From Candidatus Kaistia colombiensis (GTDB taxonomy: Bacteria; Pseudomonadota; Alphaproteobacteria; Rhizobiales; Kaistiaceae), in assembly GCA_029203105.1 (NCBI GenBank), contig CP119318.1, positions 4,882,731-4,946,730 of the forward strand: a stretch of DNA of 64,000 nt. The letters run 5' to 3'. The notes below the pieces were generated by a model. The model was not told where the DNA came from, did no database searches, and worked only from the letters and a program-made list of their open reading frames with translations. The translations under genes and the position numbers were made by a program. Shown in pieces: positions 26,008 through 34,084 of the stretch (its first letter is position 1; each line of letters begins with the position of its first letter).

Positions 26008-26790
26008 TCAAATCCCCGCATACCATTCATAGCCGCGGTCCTCCCAGAAGCCGCCCTGGCCGCCGTCGATGTCGGCGAAATCGGTGACCGCCTCGATGCG
26101 CATGACGTATTTCGCCATCTTGTAGCCGAGCTGGCGCTCGACCCTGAGCCGCAGCGGCGCGCCATACGGGACGGTCAATGTCTGGTCGTTCATCTCATAG
26201 GCCAGGATGGTCTGGGCATGGTTGGCGTCGGCCAGCCCGAGGCTCTCATAATATTTGGCGCCGCCGGTCAGCGTCTCGTCGAGCGTATCGGCGCAGTAGA
26301 ACACGATGTAGCGCGCCGCGGGCTTCAGCCCGACCTTGTCGAGCAGGACCTTGAGCGGCACGCCCTTCCATTTGCCGATGCAGCTCCAGCCCTCGACGCA
26401 GTCATGCCGGGTGATCTGGGTGCGCGAGGGCAGCGCGCGCAGCTCGGCCAGGGACCATTCCATCGGCCGCTCGACCAGGCCGCCGACCTTGAGCTTCCAA
26501 TCCTGGAAGCCGTTTGCCGAAAGCGCGAGATAGTCCTCGTCCTGCGGGTCGGTGCTGCCGTTCGCCTTGAAATCGGGCGAGATGTCCGCCTCGGTATATT
26601 CGTGCGCCATGACATCGGGCCCGAGGATGGCGCGCTGCGCCGTCCGCGTCAGGGTCTCGGCCCGGAATAGCAGGCGGCGGAAGCTCTCGGAGCCGGAAAG
26701 CTGGTCGCAGCCGGCCAGCAGCAGCGTCGTGCCGAGCGCGAAGGTCCGGGTCAGGAAGCCGCGACGATCAAGGCCGTTCTCAGCGCGCAT
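26008..26790 (-). CDS. Tat-exported molybdopterin oxidoreductase (sulfite-oxidase/MsrP fold)
   Basis: A 260-residue periplasmic molybdoenzyme. The N-terminus has a Tat motif DRRGFLTRTF (residues 8-17) followed by a lipobox LLLAGC, so it may be a lipoprotein. The molybdopterin domain shows LPSRTQITRHDCVEGWSCIGKWKGVPL; the Cys in GWSCIG (about residue 135) is the expected Mo ligand. YCADTLDETLTGG and VPYGAPLRLRVERQLGYK are family landmarks. It is shorter than E. coli MsrP (334). A cytochrome b561-type gene lies just upstream and overlaps by 11 bp, forming a YedYZ-like two-component system. MsrP-type repair of methionine sulfoxide is one possibility; the substrate is not settled. Confidence 0.88.
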   Translation of the reverse strand: MRAENGLDRRGFLTRTFALGTTLLLAGCDQLSGSESFRRLLFRAETLTRTAQRAILGPDVMAHEYTEADISPDFKANGSTDPQDEDYLALSANGFQDWKLKVGGLVERPMEWSLAELRALPSRTQITRHDCVEGWSCIGKWKGVPLKVLLDKVGLKPAARYIVFYCADTLDETLTGGAKYYESLGLADANHAQTILAYEMNDQTLTVPYGAPLRLRVERQLGYKMAKYVMRIEAVTDFADIDGGQGGFWEDRGYEWYAGI

Positions 26791-27622
26791 CGGGCTTCTC
26801 CTTCGGCTCGATGGCGTAGTTGCCGGTGATCATCGAGCGCAGATTGTTGAAGACGCCGGACACCAGCACCATCACGACATGGACGACGACGAAGAGCGTC
26901 ACCAGCGTCGCGCAGATGAAGTGGATGGTGCGCGCCGTCTGTCGCCCGCCGAACAGCTCGACCAGCCACGGAAAGGCGGCGTCGATGCCGGGCGACATGG
27001 TCAGCCCGGCCAGCACCAGCAGCGGCAGCACGATGACGACGATGCCGAAATAGGCGAGCTTCTGCAGCACGTTGTAATGCCGCGCCTCGTCGCCTCTCGG
27101 GAAGCGGAGCCGCATATGCTCCCAGATCGACCCGCCGATATGGCGGAGCTGGTCCCGGCTCGGCACCAGTTCGCGCAGATGGCCCGTCGTCAGGCTCCAG
27201 GCGAGATAGACGAGGCCGTTGGCGACGAGCAGCCAGGCGAAGAAGAAGTGCCAGCGCCGGCCGGTGGCCAGATCCTGGTAGCTCGGCAGCGTCGCCCAGC
27301 TCGGAAAGCCGCGCTCGACCAGTTCGCCGTTCTCGCGCGAGACGCCGAGGACCCCGGTGGTGGTGAAGTCGTGGCCGAGGATGGTGGTGATGCCGACCGG
27401 GTTGTCATCGCTGTCCGGGGCCTGGCTCATGGCAAGCACGGGATGATCGAAATGCGACCGCTGGCCGAGATAGAGCGCGGGGTGGGCATTGAAGATCTGC
27501 ATGCCGCTCATCAGCAGCACGGCGATGCAGAGGACGTTGACCCAGTGCGTGATCCGCACCACCAGGCGGTGGCGGTAGATCAGCTGGCGTCGAGGGACAC
27601 CTTCCTCCGAGATCGCAGACAT
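26780..27622 (-). CDS. Cytochrome b561-domain membrane protein (electron donor to the molybdoenzyme)
   Basis: A 280-residue integral membrane protein with b-type cytochrome features: RITHWVNVLCIAVLLMSGMQIFN (His in helix 1), RRWHFFFAWLLVANGLVYLAW, LQKLAYFGIVVIVLPLLVLAGL and ARTIHFICATLVTLFVVVHVVMVLV, giving four to five helices with paired histidines for haem. An extra loop of about 90 residues lies between helices 1 and 2. The start at 27622 (MSAISEEG) is preferred over a GTG at 27646; neither has a strong ribosome-binding site. It overlaps the molybdoenzyme gene, which it probably feeds with electrons from quinol. Confidence 0.85.
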   Translation of the reverse strand: MSAISEEGVPRRQLIYRHRLVVRITHWVNVLCIAVLLMSGMQIFNAHPALYLGQRSHFDHPVLAMSQAPDSDDNPVGITTILGHDFTTTGVLGVSRENGELVERGFPSWATLPSYQDLATGRRWHFFFAWLLVANGLVYLAWSLTTGHLRELVPSRDQLRHIGGSIWEHMRLRFPRGDEARHYNVLQKLAYFGIVVIVLPLLVLAGLTMSPGIDAAFPWLVELFGGRQTARTIHFICATLVTLFVVVHVVMVLVSGVFNNLRSMITGNYAIEPKEKPDAR

Positions 27623-27693
27623 GGCCGGGCTCCGCCGGCCCGGCACGCGGTCGACATGGCCGCCCTCTCTCCGGGCCCGACCATTCTACGCCC

Positions 27694-27733
27694 AAAACGC
27701 CCGCGAAGTTTCGTCGATGACGCTTCGCGGGCG
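27694..27733 (-). terminator. Rho-independent terminator for the 3-hydroxyisobutyrate-dehydrogenase-like gene
   Basis: Stem CGCCCGCGAAG/CTTCGCGGGCG (11 bp) with a 14-nt loop, followed on the minus strand by TTTTGGG. It lies 35 bp after the stop codon at 27769. Confidence 0.8.
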
Positions 27734-27768
27734 CGAGGTCCCGATCACTCTTCCGACAGGCGGCGGCC

Positions 27769-28668
27769 TCAATCCTTCAGCTTGGTGCCGTTCTGCGCGG
27801 CGATGAAGTCCGACAGCATCGGCACGAACTTCTCCGCCTGGCCGGAAGCGGCCATGGCGGCGAAATTGTTCTTCACCGCGTCGCCGAGCGTGTTCACCAC
27901 GCCGACCGAATCCGCCATCGACGTCAGATAGCGCAGATCCTTGTAGGCATTGGAGATCGTGAACGGATGGGCGTTCTCGTTGCGGTTGATCACGTAATTC
28001 ATGAAGGTGTCGTAGAAGCCGCAATGCATGCGGCCCTTGCTGATCACCGAATGGAACGTGTCCGGCGTGATGCCGACCTTCTGGCCGATGGCGAGCGCCT
28101 CGGAATAGAGCGCGGCATAGCCGAGCGACAGGAAGTTGTTGATCAGCTTCATCTTGTGGCCGGCGCCGACCGGGCCGACATGCACGATCGTCGACGCCCA
28201 GCAGGCGATCAGCGGCTGGACCGAGGCAAACACCTCGTCGGAGGCGCCGACCAGCGCCTGCAGCGTGCCGGCCGCCGCGCCCGCCGGCGTGCCGCCGAGC
28301 GGCGCGTCGACCAGCGTCACCCCGGCCGCTTCCAGGCGGCCGGCGAGGCGCAGGGTCGAGGTTGGCTCGGCGGTCGAGCAATCGATGACGATCAGCCCCT
28401 TGCGCGCGCCGGCCAAAATGCCGTCCTTGCCCTCGATCACCGCCTCGACATCGCGCGAGCCGGTCACGCAGAGGAAAATCACGTCGGCGCCGCGCGCCAT
28501 CTCGGCCGGCGTCTTCACCTCGCTGGCGCCCTTGGCGAGCAGGCGTTCGACCGCCTCGCGGCGGCGATTGGCCATGACGAGCAGCGGATTGCCCTTGGTG
28601 AGCAGGTTGGTCGCCATCCCCTCGCCCATGAATCCAAGCCCGATGAAGCCGACGGTGCGGTTCGACAT
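27769..28668 (-). CDS. NAD(P)-dependent beta-hydroxyacid dehydrogenase (3-HIBDH/GarR family)
   Basis: A 299-residue 3-hydroxyisobutyrate-dehydrogenase-family enzyme. The Rossmann motif GFIGLGFMGEGMATNL is at residues 8-23. VTLVDAPLGGTPAGAAAGTL (about 117-136) is the substrate-binding motif, and the catalytic Lys lies in GAGHKMKLINN (about 169-179). Members reduce tartronate semialdehyde or oxidise 3-hydroxyisobutyrate and related acids; the exact substrate is not clear from sequence. It is divergent from a D-2-hydroxyacid dehydrogenase gene, and both could act on small sugar-acid products. Confidence 0.9.
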   Translation of the reverse strand: MSNRTVGFIGLGFMGEGMATNLLTKGNPLLVMANRRREAVERLLAKGASEVKTPAEMARGADVIFLCVTGSRDVEAVIEGKDGILAGARKGLIVIDCSTAEPTSTLRLAGRLEAAGVTLVDAPLGGTPAGAAAGTLQALVGASDEVFASVQPLIACWASTIVHVGPVGAGHKMKLINNFLSLGYAALYSEALAIGQKVGITPDTFHSVISKGRMHCGFYDTFMNYVINRNENAHPFTISNAYKDLRYLTSMADSVGVVNTLGDAVKNNFAAMAASGQAEKFVPMLSDFIAAQNGTKLKD

Positions 28669-28900
28669 TGGCGCAACCCTCCCTGGGTGTTTGCATTTGA
28701 TTTCATTCGCAGATTAGAGTGCGAAACCGCCTCAGGACAAGGCAAACCATCCGCCGGTCCCAGGAGAAACACCCACCGGATCGGATTGTCGGGACACCCC
28801 GCCCAATTCGGTCGCCCGAAGAATGTTAGCGATCACACCCGATCCGTCGCGGGCGACGCACCCGCCGGAATCGCGCACCAGCCAGCCCCAAGGAGCCTCC

Positions 28901-29863
28901 ATGTCCCGGCCCGAACTGCTCATGCCCGGCCGCATGCAACAGAACGTCAACGATGCACTCGACGCCAGATTTACCGTGCATCGTCTCTACGACGCCAAGG
29001 ATCCGGCCGCCCTGCTGGCCGAAGTCGCGCCCCGCATCCAGGCCGTCGCCGTCGGCGGCGCGGTCGACGCGGCGCTGATGGACAAGCTGCCGAAGCTCGA
29101 GATCGTCGCCTCGTTCGGCGTCGGCTACGACCTCGTCGACGCCAAGCACGCCGCGACCAAGGGCGTCATCGTCACCAACACGCCGGACGTGCTGACCGAA
29201 GAAGTCGCCGACACGGCGCTCGGCCTGCTGCTGATGACCGTTCGCGAGCTGTCCGCCGCCGAGCGCTATCTGCGCGCCGGCAAGTGGCCCTCGGGCAATT
29301 TCCCACTCAGCGGCTCGCTGCGCGACCGCACCGTCGGCATTGTCGGCCTCGGCCGCATCGGCAAGGCAATCGCCCGCCGTCTCGAGGCCTTCGACGTCAA
29401 GGTCGTCTACCACAACCGCCGGCCGGCCGAGGACGTCTCCTACAAGTACTATGCCGACCTGACCGAGATGGCTCGGGAAGTCGACACGCTGCTCTCCGTG
29501 CTGCCGGGCGGCGCCTCGACCGAGAAGGTGATCAATCGCGCCGTGCTCGACGCGCTCGGCCCGCAGGGCGTGCTCATCAATATCGGCCGCGGCACGGTCG
29601 TCGACGAGCCGGAGCTGATCAAGGCGCTGCAGGAGAAGCGCATCCTGGCCGCCGGCCTCGACGTATTCGAGAAGGAGCCGCAGGTTCCGGCCGAGCTGAT
29701 CGCGCTCGAAAACGTCGTACTGCTGCCGCATGTCGGCTCGGCTTCGGTCTACACGCGCAACGCCATGGGCCAGCGCGTCGTCGACAACCTCTCCGCCTGG
29801 ATCGACGGCACGCCGCCGCTCAGCCCGGTTTCAGAGACGCCGTTCACCGGCTGGAAGAAGTAG
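28901..29863 (+). CDS. D-isomer-specific 2-hydroxyacid dehydrogenase (glyoxylate/hydroxypyruvate reductase type)
   Basis: A 320-residue NAD(P)-dependent dehydrogenase. The nucleotide-binding motif VGIVGLGRIGKAIARRLEAF is at about 147-166. The catalytic residues of the family are seen: Arg in VLINIGRGTVVDE (about 236-248), Glu in the following AGLDVFEKEP segment, and His in LLPHVGSAS (about 285-293). ATG at 28901 follows AAGGAG by 5 bases. The set of residues fits GhrB/GyaR-like glyoxylate or hydroxypyruvate reductases. It is divergent from the 3-HIBDH-family gene. Confidence 0.9.
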   Translation: MSRPELLMPGRMQQNVNDALDARFTVHRLYDAKDPAALLAEVAPRIQAVAVGGAVDAALMDKLPKLEIVASFGVGYDLVDAKHAATKGVIVTNTPDVLTEEVADTALGLLLMTVRELSAAERYLRAGKWPSGNFPLSGSLRDRTVGIVGLGRIGKAIARRLEAFDVKVVYHNRRPAEDVSYKYYADLTEMAREVDTLLSVLPGGASTEKVINRAVLDALGPQGVLINIGRGTVVDEPELIKALQEKRILAAGLDVFEKEPQVPAELIALENVVLLPHVGSASVYTRNAMGQRVVDNLSAWIDGTPPLSPVSETPFTGWKK

Positions 29864-29879
29864 GGCTCCGCCCTTTTCG

Positions 29880-30070
29880 CCCCTCTCCCACTTGCGGGAG
29901 AGGGGCTGACTTCACCTCTCCCTGAGGGAGAGGTCGACGGCCGCAGGCCGGCGGGTGAGGGCTTACGGCCTCGCCGCGCCTGGCATTCCCGCGGCTGGCG
30001 CTTTATCCGGATGGTTCCCTAAACCCTCACCCGGAGCTTCGCTCCGACCTCTCCCTCAGGGAGAGGTAAA
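29880..30070 (+). repeat. GC-rich stem plus double-arm palindromic repeat, copy 4
   Basis: A short stem CCCCTCTCCCAC..GCGGGAGAGGGG at 29880-29906 is followed directly by the full double-arm element at 29911-30070, with inner stem GGTGAGGGCTTA / TAAACCCTCACCC around a variable spacer. Confidence 0.8.
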
Positions 30071-30123
30071 GAATGCACCGGGTCGCTTTCCAGCCTTGCG
30101 CGCCGTCATCGTCCCACGCTTGC

Positions 30124-30226
30124 CGTCATCCCGGCCCCCGAGCCGGGATCCATTCAGCCGAAGCATGGGAGGTTTTCACGCCTCGGAACCCGGCTGCATG
30201 GATCCCTGCTTTCGCAGGGATGACGG
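30124..30226. repeat. Nested inverted repeats of the GTCATCCC type
   Basis: GTCATCCCGGC...GCCGGGATCCAT and ATGGATCCCTGC...GCAGGGATGAC form two stems about 45 bp apart whose outer ends can also pair. The core is related to the centre of the repeat variants at 19847 and 25718. No gene lies in 29864-30264. Confidence 0.7.
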
Positions 30227-30264
30227 GGAGGTCAAACCTCACGCCGTCTCCCGTCTGCCCGCCC

Positions 30265-31020
30265 CTAGAGCGAGAAGCCGCCGTCGGACAAATAGACCTG
30301 GCCGGTGGTGTAACGGGACTCGTCCGAGGCCAGATAGAGCGCCAGCGACGCGATTTCCTCGGCCGTGCCGAGACGGCCCATCGGCTGGCGATCGATGAAC
30401 TGCTGGCGGATCTCTTCCACCGTCTTGCCCTGCTTGGCCGCCTGCTCCTCGATCCGGCCGTCGAGCGACGGCGACTGGATCGTGCCCGGCGCGATCGAAT
30501 TCACGCGGATGCCCTGGCGGATATAATCGGCGGCGACCGCCTTGGTCAGGCCGACGACGGCGGCCTTCGAGGCGCCATAGGCATAGCGGTTCGGAATACC
30601 GCGCACCGAACTGGCGCCCGACGAGATGTTGATGATCGAGCCGTCGCCCTTCGCCAGCATACCCGGCAGGAAAGCGCGGATGGTGCGGTGCATCGCCTTG
30701 GCGTTGATGTCGAAGGAGAGATCCCAGTCCTCGTCCGACGTCGTCAGCACCGTGCCGTGATGCACGAAGCCGGCGCAGTTGAAGAGAATGTCGACCGGCC
30801 CGACCTGGCTTGCCAGCGCATCAACCGCCGCCGTCGAGCGCACGTCGAGCGCGTGCACTTCTGCGACACCGCCGGCCTTGAGGTCAGCCATCAACTCCGG
30901 CTTCAGATCCGTGGCGATGACATGAGCGCCCTCGGCCGCGAAGGCGAGCGCCGTGGCATGGCCGATGCCGGCCCCTGCCGCCGTGAGAAAGGCGCGCTTG
31001 CCCTTGAGACGTCCCGTCAT
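30265..31020 (-). CDS. SDR-family NAD(P)-dependent oxidoreductase
   Basis: A 251-residue short-chain dehydrogenase. TAAGAGIGHATALAFAAEGA (residues 13-32) is the TGxxxGxG cofactor motif, here with AGAGIG; NCAGFV is at about 81-86. The catalytic Ser lies in NISSGASSV and the YxxxK pair in YAYGASKAAVVGL (about 145-160). The sequence most resembles BDH2/2-keto-3-deoxy-L-fuconate dehydrogenase-type members (LDVRSTAAVDAL, QPMGRLGTAEEIASLALYLASDES). A role in sugar-acid oxidation is plausible but unproven. A single gene, bordered by repeats downstream. Confidence 0.88.
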   Translation of the reverse strand: MTGRLKGKRAFLTAAGAGIGHATALAFAAEGAHVIATDLKPELMADLKAGGVAEVHALDVRSTAAVDALASQVGPVDILFNCAGFVHHGTVLTTSDEDWDLSFDINAKAMHRTIRAFLPGMLAKGDGSIINISSGASSVRGIPNRYAYGASKAAVVGLTKAVAADYIRQGIRVNSIAPGTIQSPSLDGRIEEQAAKQGKTVEEIRQQFIDRQPMGRLGTAEEIASLALYLASDESRYTTGQVYLSDGGFSL

Positions 31021-31062
31021 ATTTGCTCCTCCCGAGCGTGATGGTTGGTTGATCTGGATCGA

Positions 31063-31530
31063 TCAACCGTTGGATTGAAGATGGCGCAGCATATGCACGA
31101 TGCGACGATCGCCGAGATCCTCGATCCACTCGATCGAGAAGCCTTTGCGGCCATACCACGCGACATTGCTGCGATAGAGTTCGTTGGTCAGCAGCCGCAC
31201 CGTCGAGCGGCCGAGATGGCCCGCGCGAAGCGTCGCGGCTTCGAGCAGACGATTGCCAAGCCCGCCGCCCTTGCAACGGGGCGCGACCGAGACGCTCTCG
31301 ATGTAGAGGTCCTCCGGCCGAAGCTGGAGGATCAGCGCGCCGGTGAGACCCGCCTCATCCTCGGCAAGCCAGACCTCCCAGTCGCGCAGGACGTCGGCGT
31401 AGTCCCACCGCAACGGCAAGGGCAAACGGCCAGCGACGATGCGGTTCGGCTCGTAGGCCGCTTCCTGCATCGCAACCAGCGCGACGCGATCCGTCGCCAC
31501 CGCGCGGCGCAGGCCCGGCAGATCGCTCAC
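31063..31530 (-). CDS. GNAT-family N-acetyltransferase
   Basis: A 155-residue GNAT enzyme: DLYIESVSVAPRCKGGGLGNRLLEAA (about 75-100) is the acetyl-CoA motif, and SNVAWYGRKGF near 125-135 is the usual C-terminal helix. The start is GTG at 31530, sharing GTGA with the stop of the upstream gene, so translation is coupled; the open frame further upstream overlaps that gene and is not used. Third gene of an operon of a PEP-mutase-like enzyme and two GNATs. Substrate unknown. Confidence 0.85.
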   Translation of the reverse strand: MSDLPGLRRAVATDRVALVAMQEAAYEPNRIVAGRLPLPLRWDYADVLRDWEVWLAEDEAGLTGALILQLRPEDLYIESVSVAPRCKGGGLGNRLLEAATLRAGHLGRSTVRLLTNELYRSNVAWYGRKGFSIEWIEDLGDRRIVHMLRHLQSNG

Positions 31531-32234
31531 CGGGCGACGTCCGGCGTCAGCGCGGCGAGGCTCTGCTTCTGCCGGCCTTCGGCGTCGAAATTGGCCGGAT
31601 CGAGCCAGGCCTCGAAGGCTGCCTTCACGCGGGGCCAATCGCCGTCGAGCATGGCGAACCAGGCCGTGTCGCGGTTGCGGCCCTTGACGATCATGTGCTG
31701 GCGGAACGTGCCCTCGTACTGGAAGCCGTAGCGCGCGGCCGCGCGCCGCGACGGCGCGTTCAGATCGTTGCACTTCCACTCGTAGCGGCGATAGCCGAGA
31801 TCATCGAAGACGTGGCGCGCCAGCAGATACATCGCCTCGGTGGCGCCGATCGTGCGCTGCAGCGGCGGCGTATAGAGGATGTTGCCGACCTCGACGACGC
31901 GGTCGGCGGCGGCGATCCGCATCAGCGCGGCATGGCCAACGGCGCGACCGGTCGCCTTGTCGATGATAGCGAAGAGCAGCGGATCGTCCTTCTTCGCGGC
32001 TTCCGCGTAATGGGCGGCGAAGCTCTCATAGTCTGCGAAGGGCCCCTGCCAGAGATAGGGCCAGAGCGCCTCGTTCTCCGGCCCGCTCGACGCGTCATAG
32101 ATGTCGCGGCCATGCGCGGCGAGGTCGAACGGCACGATAGAGACGAAACGCCCGTCGAGCGTCACGCGGCCGGGCCTTGGACCTGGCGTCGGGTCGAGCT
32201 CGATACCGATCGGCGTCGTTTCGGTCAATGTCAC
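31527..32234 (-). CDS. GNAT-family N-acetyltransferase (RimJ/RimL type)
   Basis: A 235-residue acetyltransferase of the RimJ/RimL subgroup. Landmarks: AVGHAALMRIAAADRVVEVGNILYTPPLQRTIGATEAMYLLARHVFDDLGYRRYEWKC spans about 100-160, with NAPSRRAAARYGFQYEGTFRQHM at 163-185, the standard motif of ribosomal-protein or small-molecule acetylators of this group. It overlaps the upstream gene by 4 bp (ATGA) and the downstream GNAT by 4 bp (GTGA), showing a tight operon. Confidence 0.88.
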   Translation of the reverse strand: MTLTETTPIGIELDPTPGPRPGRVTLDGRFVSIVPFDLAAHGRDIYDASSGPENEALWPYLWQGPFADYESFAAHYAEAAKKDDPLLFAIIDKATGRAVGHAALMRIAAADRVVEVGNILYTPPLQRTIGATEAMYLLARHVFDDLGYRRYEWKCNDLNAPSRRAAARYGFQYEGTFRQHMIVKGRNRDTAWFAMLDGDWPRVKAAFEAWLDPANFDAEGRQKQSLAALTPDVAR

Positions 32235-33064
32235 GATTGGGTACCTCTGGCGAAGGGCGCGAAAACGCGGTTCAGTTCGGCGCCCGGCTCGGCATGGGCG
32301 AGTTCGGTCAAGGTGCCGGCGCCGGCCACTTCCCGCGCCAGCCGCAGGAATCCGCCATAGGCGGCGCGGGCGAGGCCGGTCGCGAGCGAGATGCGGCGCA
32401 CGCCCCGCGCCGCGATCTCGGCGATCGGCTGGGCCGGATCGAGCGCGATGACGTTGATCGGCTTGCCGCCGGCGGCAGCAATGACGGCAGCGGTGGCAGC
32501 GACATCGAGCTTGCCCGGCACGAACAGCACGTCGGCGCCGGCCTCGGCAAAGGCAGCGATGCGGCGGCAGGCTTCGTTCAGCGCGTCGGGATGGCCGACC
32601 AGCAGCGCCTCGCTGCGCGCCGTCAGCAGCACGTCCTGCCGCGACGCACTGATGGCGGCGCGCGCCGCGCGGATCCGGTCGACGGCGTGCTCGAAGCCAT
32701 AGAGGGAACGGTCGGACGCCATGTCCTCGACGGAGAGGCCGGCGACACCCGTGTCGACGCAGAGGCTGACATTGGTGGCGACGCCTTCGGCGTCATCGGC
32801 GAAGGCATTGCCGAAATCGGCATTCACCGGCAGGTCCGCGGCTTCGACGATCTCGGCGACATGCGCCAGCATCACGTCGCGCGACACGGCGCCGTCGGGC
32901 AGGCCGCGGCTGAAGGCGAAGCCGCCGGATGTGGTCGCCAGCGCCTTGAAATCGAGCCCGGCCAAAAGGCGCGCGCTGCCGACGTCCCAGGGATTGGGAA
33001 TGACGAAACAACCCGTCTGGTGCAGCCTGCGAAAGGCGGCGCGCCGCTCCGCGATCGATGTCAT
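32231..33064 (-). CDS. Isocitrate lyase/PEP mutase family protein
   Basis: A 277-residue TIM-barrel enzyme of the PEP mutase/isocitrate lyase superfamily. Landmarks: FVIPNPWDVGSARLLAGLDFKALATTSGGFAFSRG (residues 20-54), VNADFGNAFADD (about 82-93, with the metal-binding Asp residues) and SVEDMASD (about 110-117, Glu-Asp ligands). The KKCGH catalytic loop of isocitrate lyase is absent, so it is more likely a C-C or P-C lyase/mutase such as oxaloacetate decarboxylase-like or 2-methylisocitrate-lyase-like enzymes. It heads an operon of overlapping genes with two GNATs. A repeat lies upstream. Confidence 0.87.
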   Translation of the reverse strand: MTSIAERRAAFRRLHQTGCFVIPNPWDVGSARLLAGLDFKALATTSGGFAFSRGLPDGAVSRDVMLAHVAEIVEAADLPVNADFGNAFADDAEGVATNVSLCVDTGVAGLSVEDMASDRSLYGFEHAVDRIRAARAAISASRQDVLLTARSEALLVGHPDALNEACRRIAAFAEAGADVLFVPGKLDVAATAAVIAAAGGKPINVIALDPAQPIAEIAARGVRRISLATGLARAAYGGFLRLAREVAGAGTLTELAHAEPGAELNRVFAPFARGTQS

Positions 33065-33093
33065 GTCCGTCCTCCCCGTCGACCGCAGCGATC

Positions 33094-33168
33094 CTAGAGC
33101 GTTTTCGAGCGAAGTGGAAAGCGGTTCGCGTGAAGAAAACCCGATCCAACAACGAGTTAGATCGAGCG
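33094..33168 (+). repeat. 'GAGCGTTTTCGAGCGAAG' dispersed repeat, copy 2 (partial)
   Basis: CTAGAGCGTTTTCGAGCGAAG, then GCGGTTCGCGTGAAGAAAAC, closing with a degenerate AGTTAGATCGAG. It lacks the long terminal hairpin of the copies at 12592 and 40787. Confidence 0.75.
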
Positions 33169-33382
33169 GCCTGTCCTGGCGGGATGCGCCTCCGTTGCGA
33201 GGCGTCGGCGCTTCGATCCCGCATGGCGCCGGCTCTTCGAGCCCAAGCCGAGAAAGTGGGCGACCGCCGCAACGATCACCGTGGGCGAAACGCCACGCGA
33301 CGCGCGGGTCGAGCGGCGTCGAGTTGGGCGGCTCGGAGGCACGCCAGACCCGGTTGAGCTTGCGCGCTGCCCCTCGCCCGCG
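33169..33382. other. Intergenic stretch without a supported gene
   Basis: About 210 bp of GC-rich sequence between a repeat and the small conserved gene. Open frames here have neither a plausible start nor recognisable features. Confidence 0.4.
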
Positions 33383-33688
33383 TCAGAAGCGCGCCTCGAC
33401 TTCCCACTCGTCGCCCAGTTCCTCGCGGATGGCGGCGGCGAGGGCACGCCCCTCGGCCAACCAGGCCGCCTCGGCCTGCGGTGTCGGGAACTGCGACGCC
33501 TTCGGATCGTCCGAGTCGAACAGGGCGTCGAACACGTCGTTCCAGACCTCGATCCGGTCGAGCAGATCGTCGGAAAGGTCGAGATCGTCCGGCTCGATGG
33601 CAAAGGCGGGCTTGTTCTCCGGCACGAGCCAGAACAAAGAACCGATGCCTTCCGGCGAAATCCTGAGATGCGGCAAGGGAGCCTCCAT
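33383..33688 (-). CDS. Conserved hypothetical protein, about 100 residues
   Basis: A small, acidic soluble protein of 101 residues, not recognised. It has SPEGIGSLFWLVPENKPAFAIEPDDLDLSDDLLDRIEVWNDVFDALFDSDD and a C-terminal AEGRALAAAIREELGDEWEVE helix. ATG at 33688 is given as start; a TTG six codons later has GGAGG five bases upstream and could be the true start. It stands alone between repeats. Confidence 0.6.
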   Translation of the reverse strand: MEAPLPHLRISPEGIGSLFWLVPENKPAFAIEPDDLDLSDDLLDRIEVWNDVFDALFDSDDPKASQFPTPQAEAAWLAEGRALAAAIREELGDEWEVEARF

Positions 33689-33819
33689 GCAAGGGCGCAA
33701 ACGATATTTAGGGCAAGATCCGCCGGGATGGAATCGTTCCCTTTGCCTTTCGCGCCGCAGCGGGCCGACCTCCGCCGGGATGACGACAGAGGGACCACGG
33801 CAGGATTGGGCCGGCATCC

Positions 33820-33977
33820 TTCACCTCTCCCTGAGGGAGAGGTCGGAGCGAAGCTCCGGGTGAGGGTTTAGGGAACCATCCGGATGAAGCCCGATTGTCC
33901 GGAGCCTGACTTGGCGAGGCCGTAAACCCTCACCCGCCGGCCTGCGGCCGTCGACCTCTCCCTCAGGGAGAGGTGAA
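33820..33977 (-). repeat. Double-arm palindromic repeat, copy 5 (reverse orientation)
   Basis: Same arms as copies 1-4 but with the GGAGCGAAGCTCCGG subarm first and the GCCGGCCTGCGGCCG subarm last, i.e. inverted relative to copies 1-4. Confidence 0.85.
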
Positions 33978-34006
33978 GAACGGGCCAATCTGGAGAGCTT
34001 CCCTCC

Positions 34007-34040
34007 AAAAACGACATGACCGGCCGCGAGGGCCGGTCAT
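34007..34040 (-). terminator. Rho-independent terminator for the xylonate-type dehydratase gene
   Basis: Stem ATGACCGGCC/GGCCGGTCAT with a 5-nt loop, followed on the minus strand by GTCGTTTTTGG. It lies 45 bp after the stop codon. Confidence 0.82.
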
Positions 34041-34084
34041 GCAGGTCTCGAAACGCCCGGAAAGCCGAGGCTTTCCGGAGAGGC

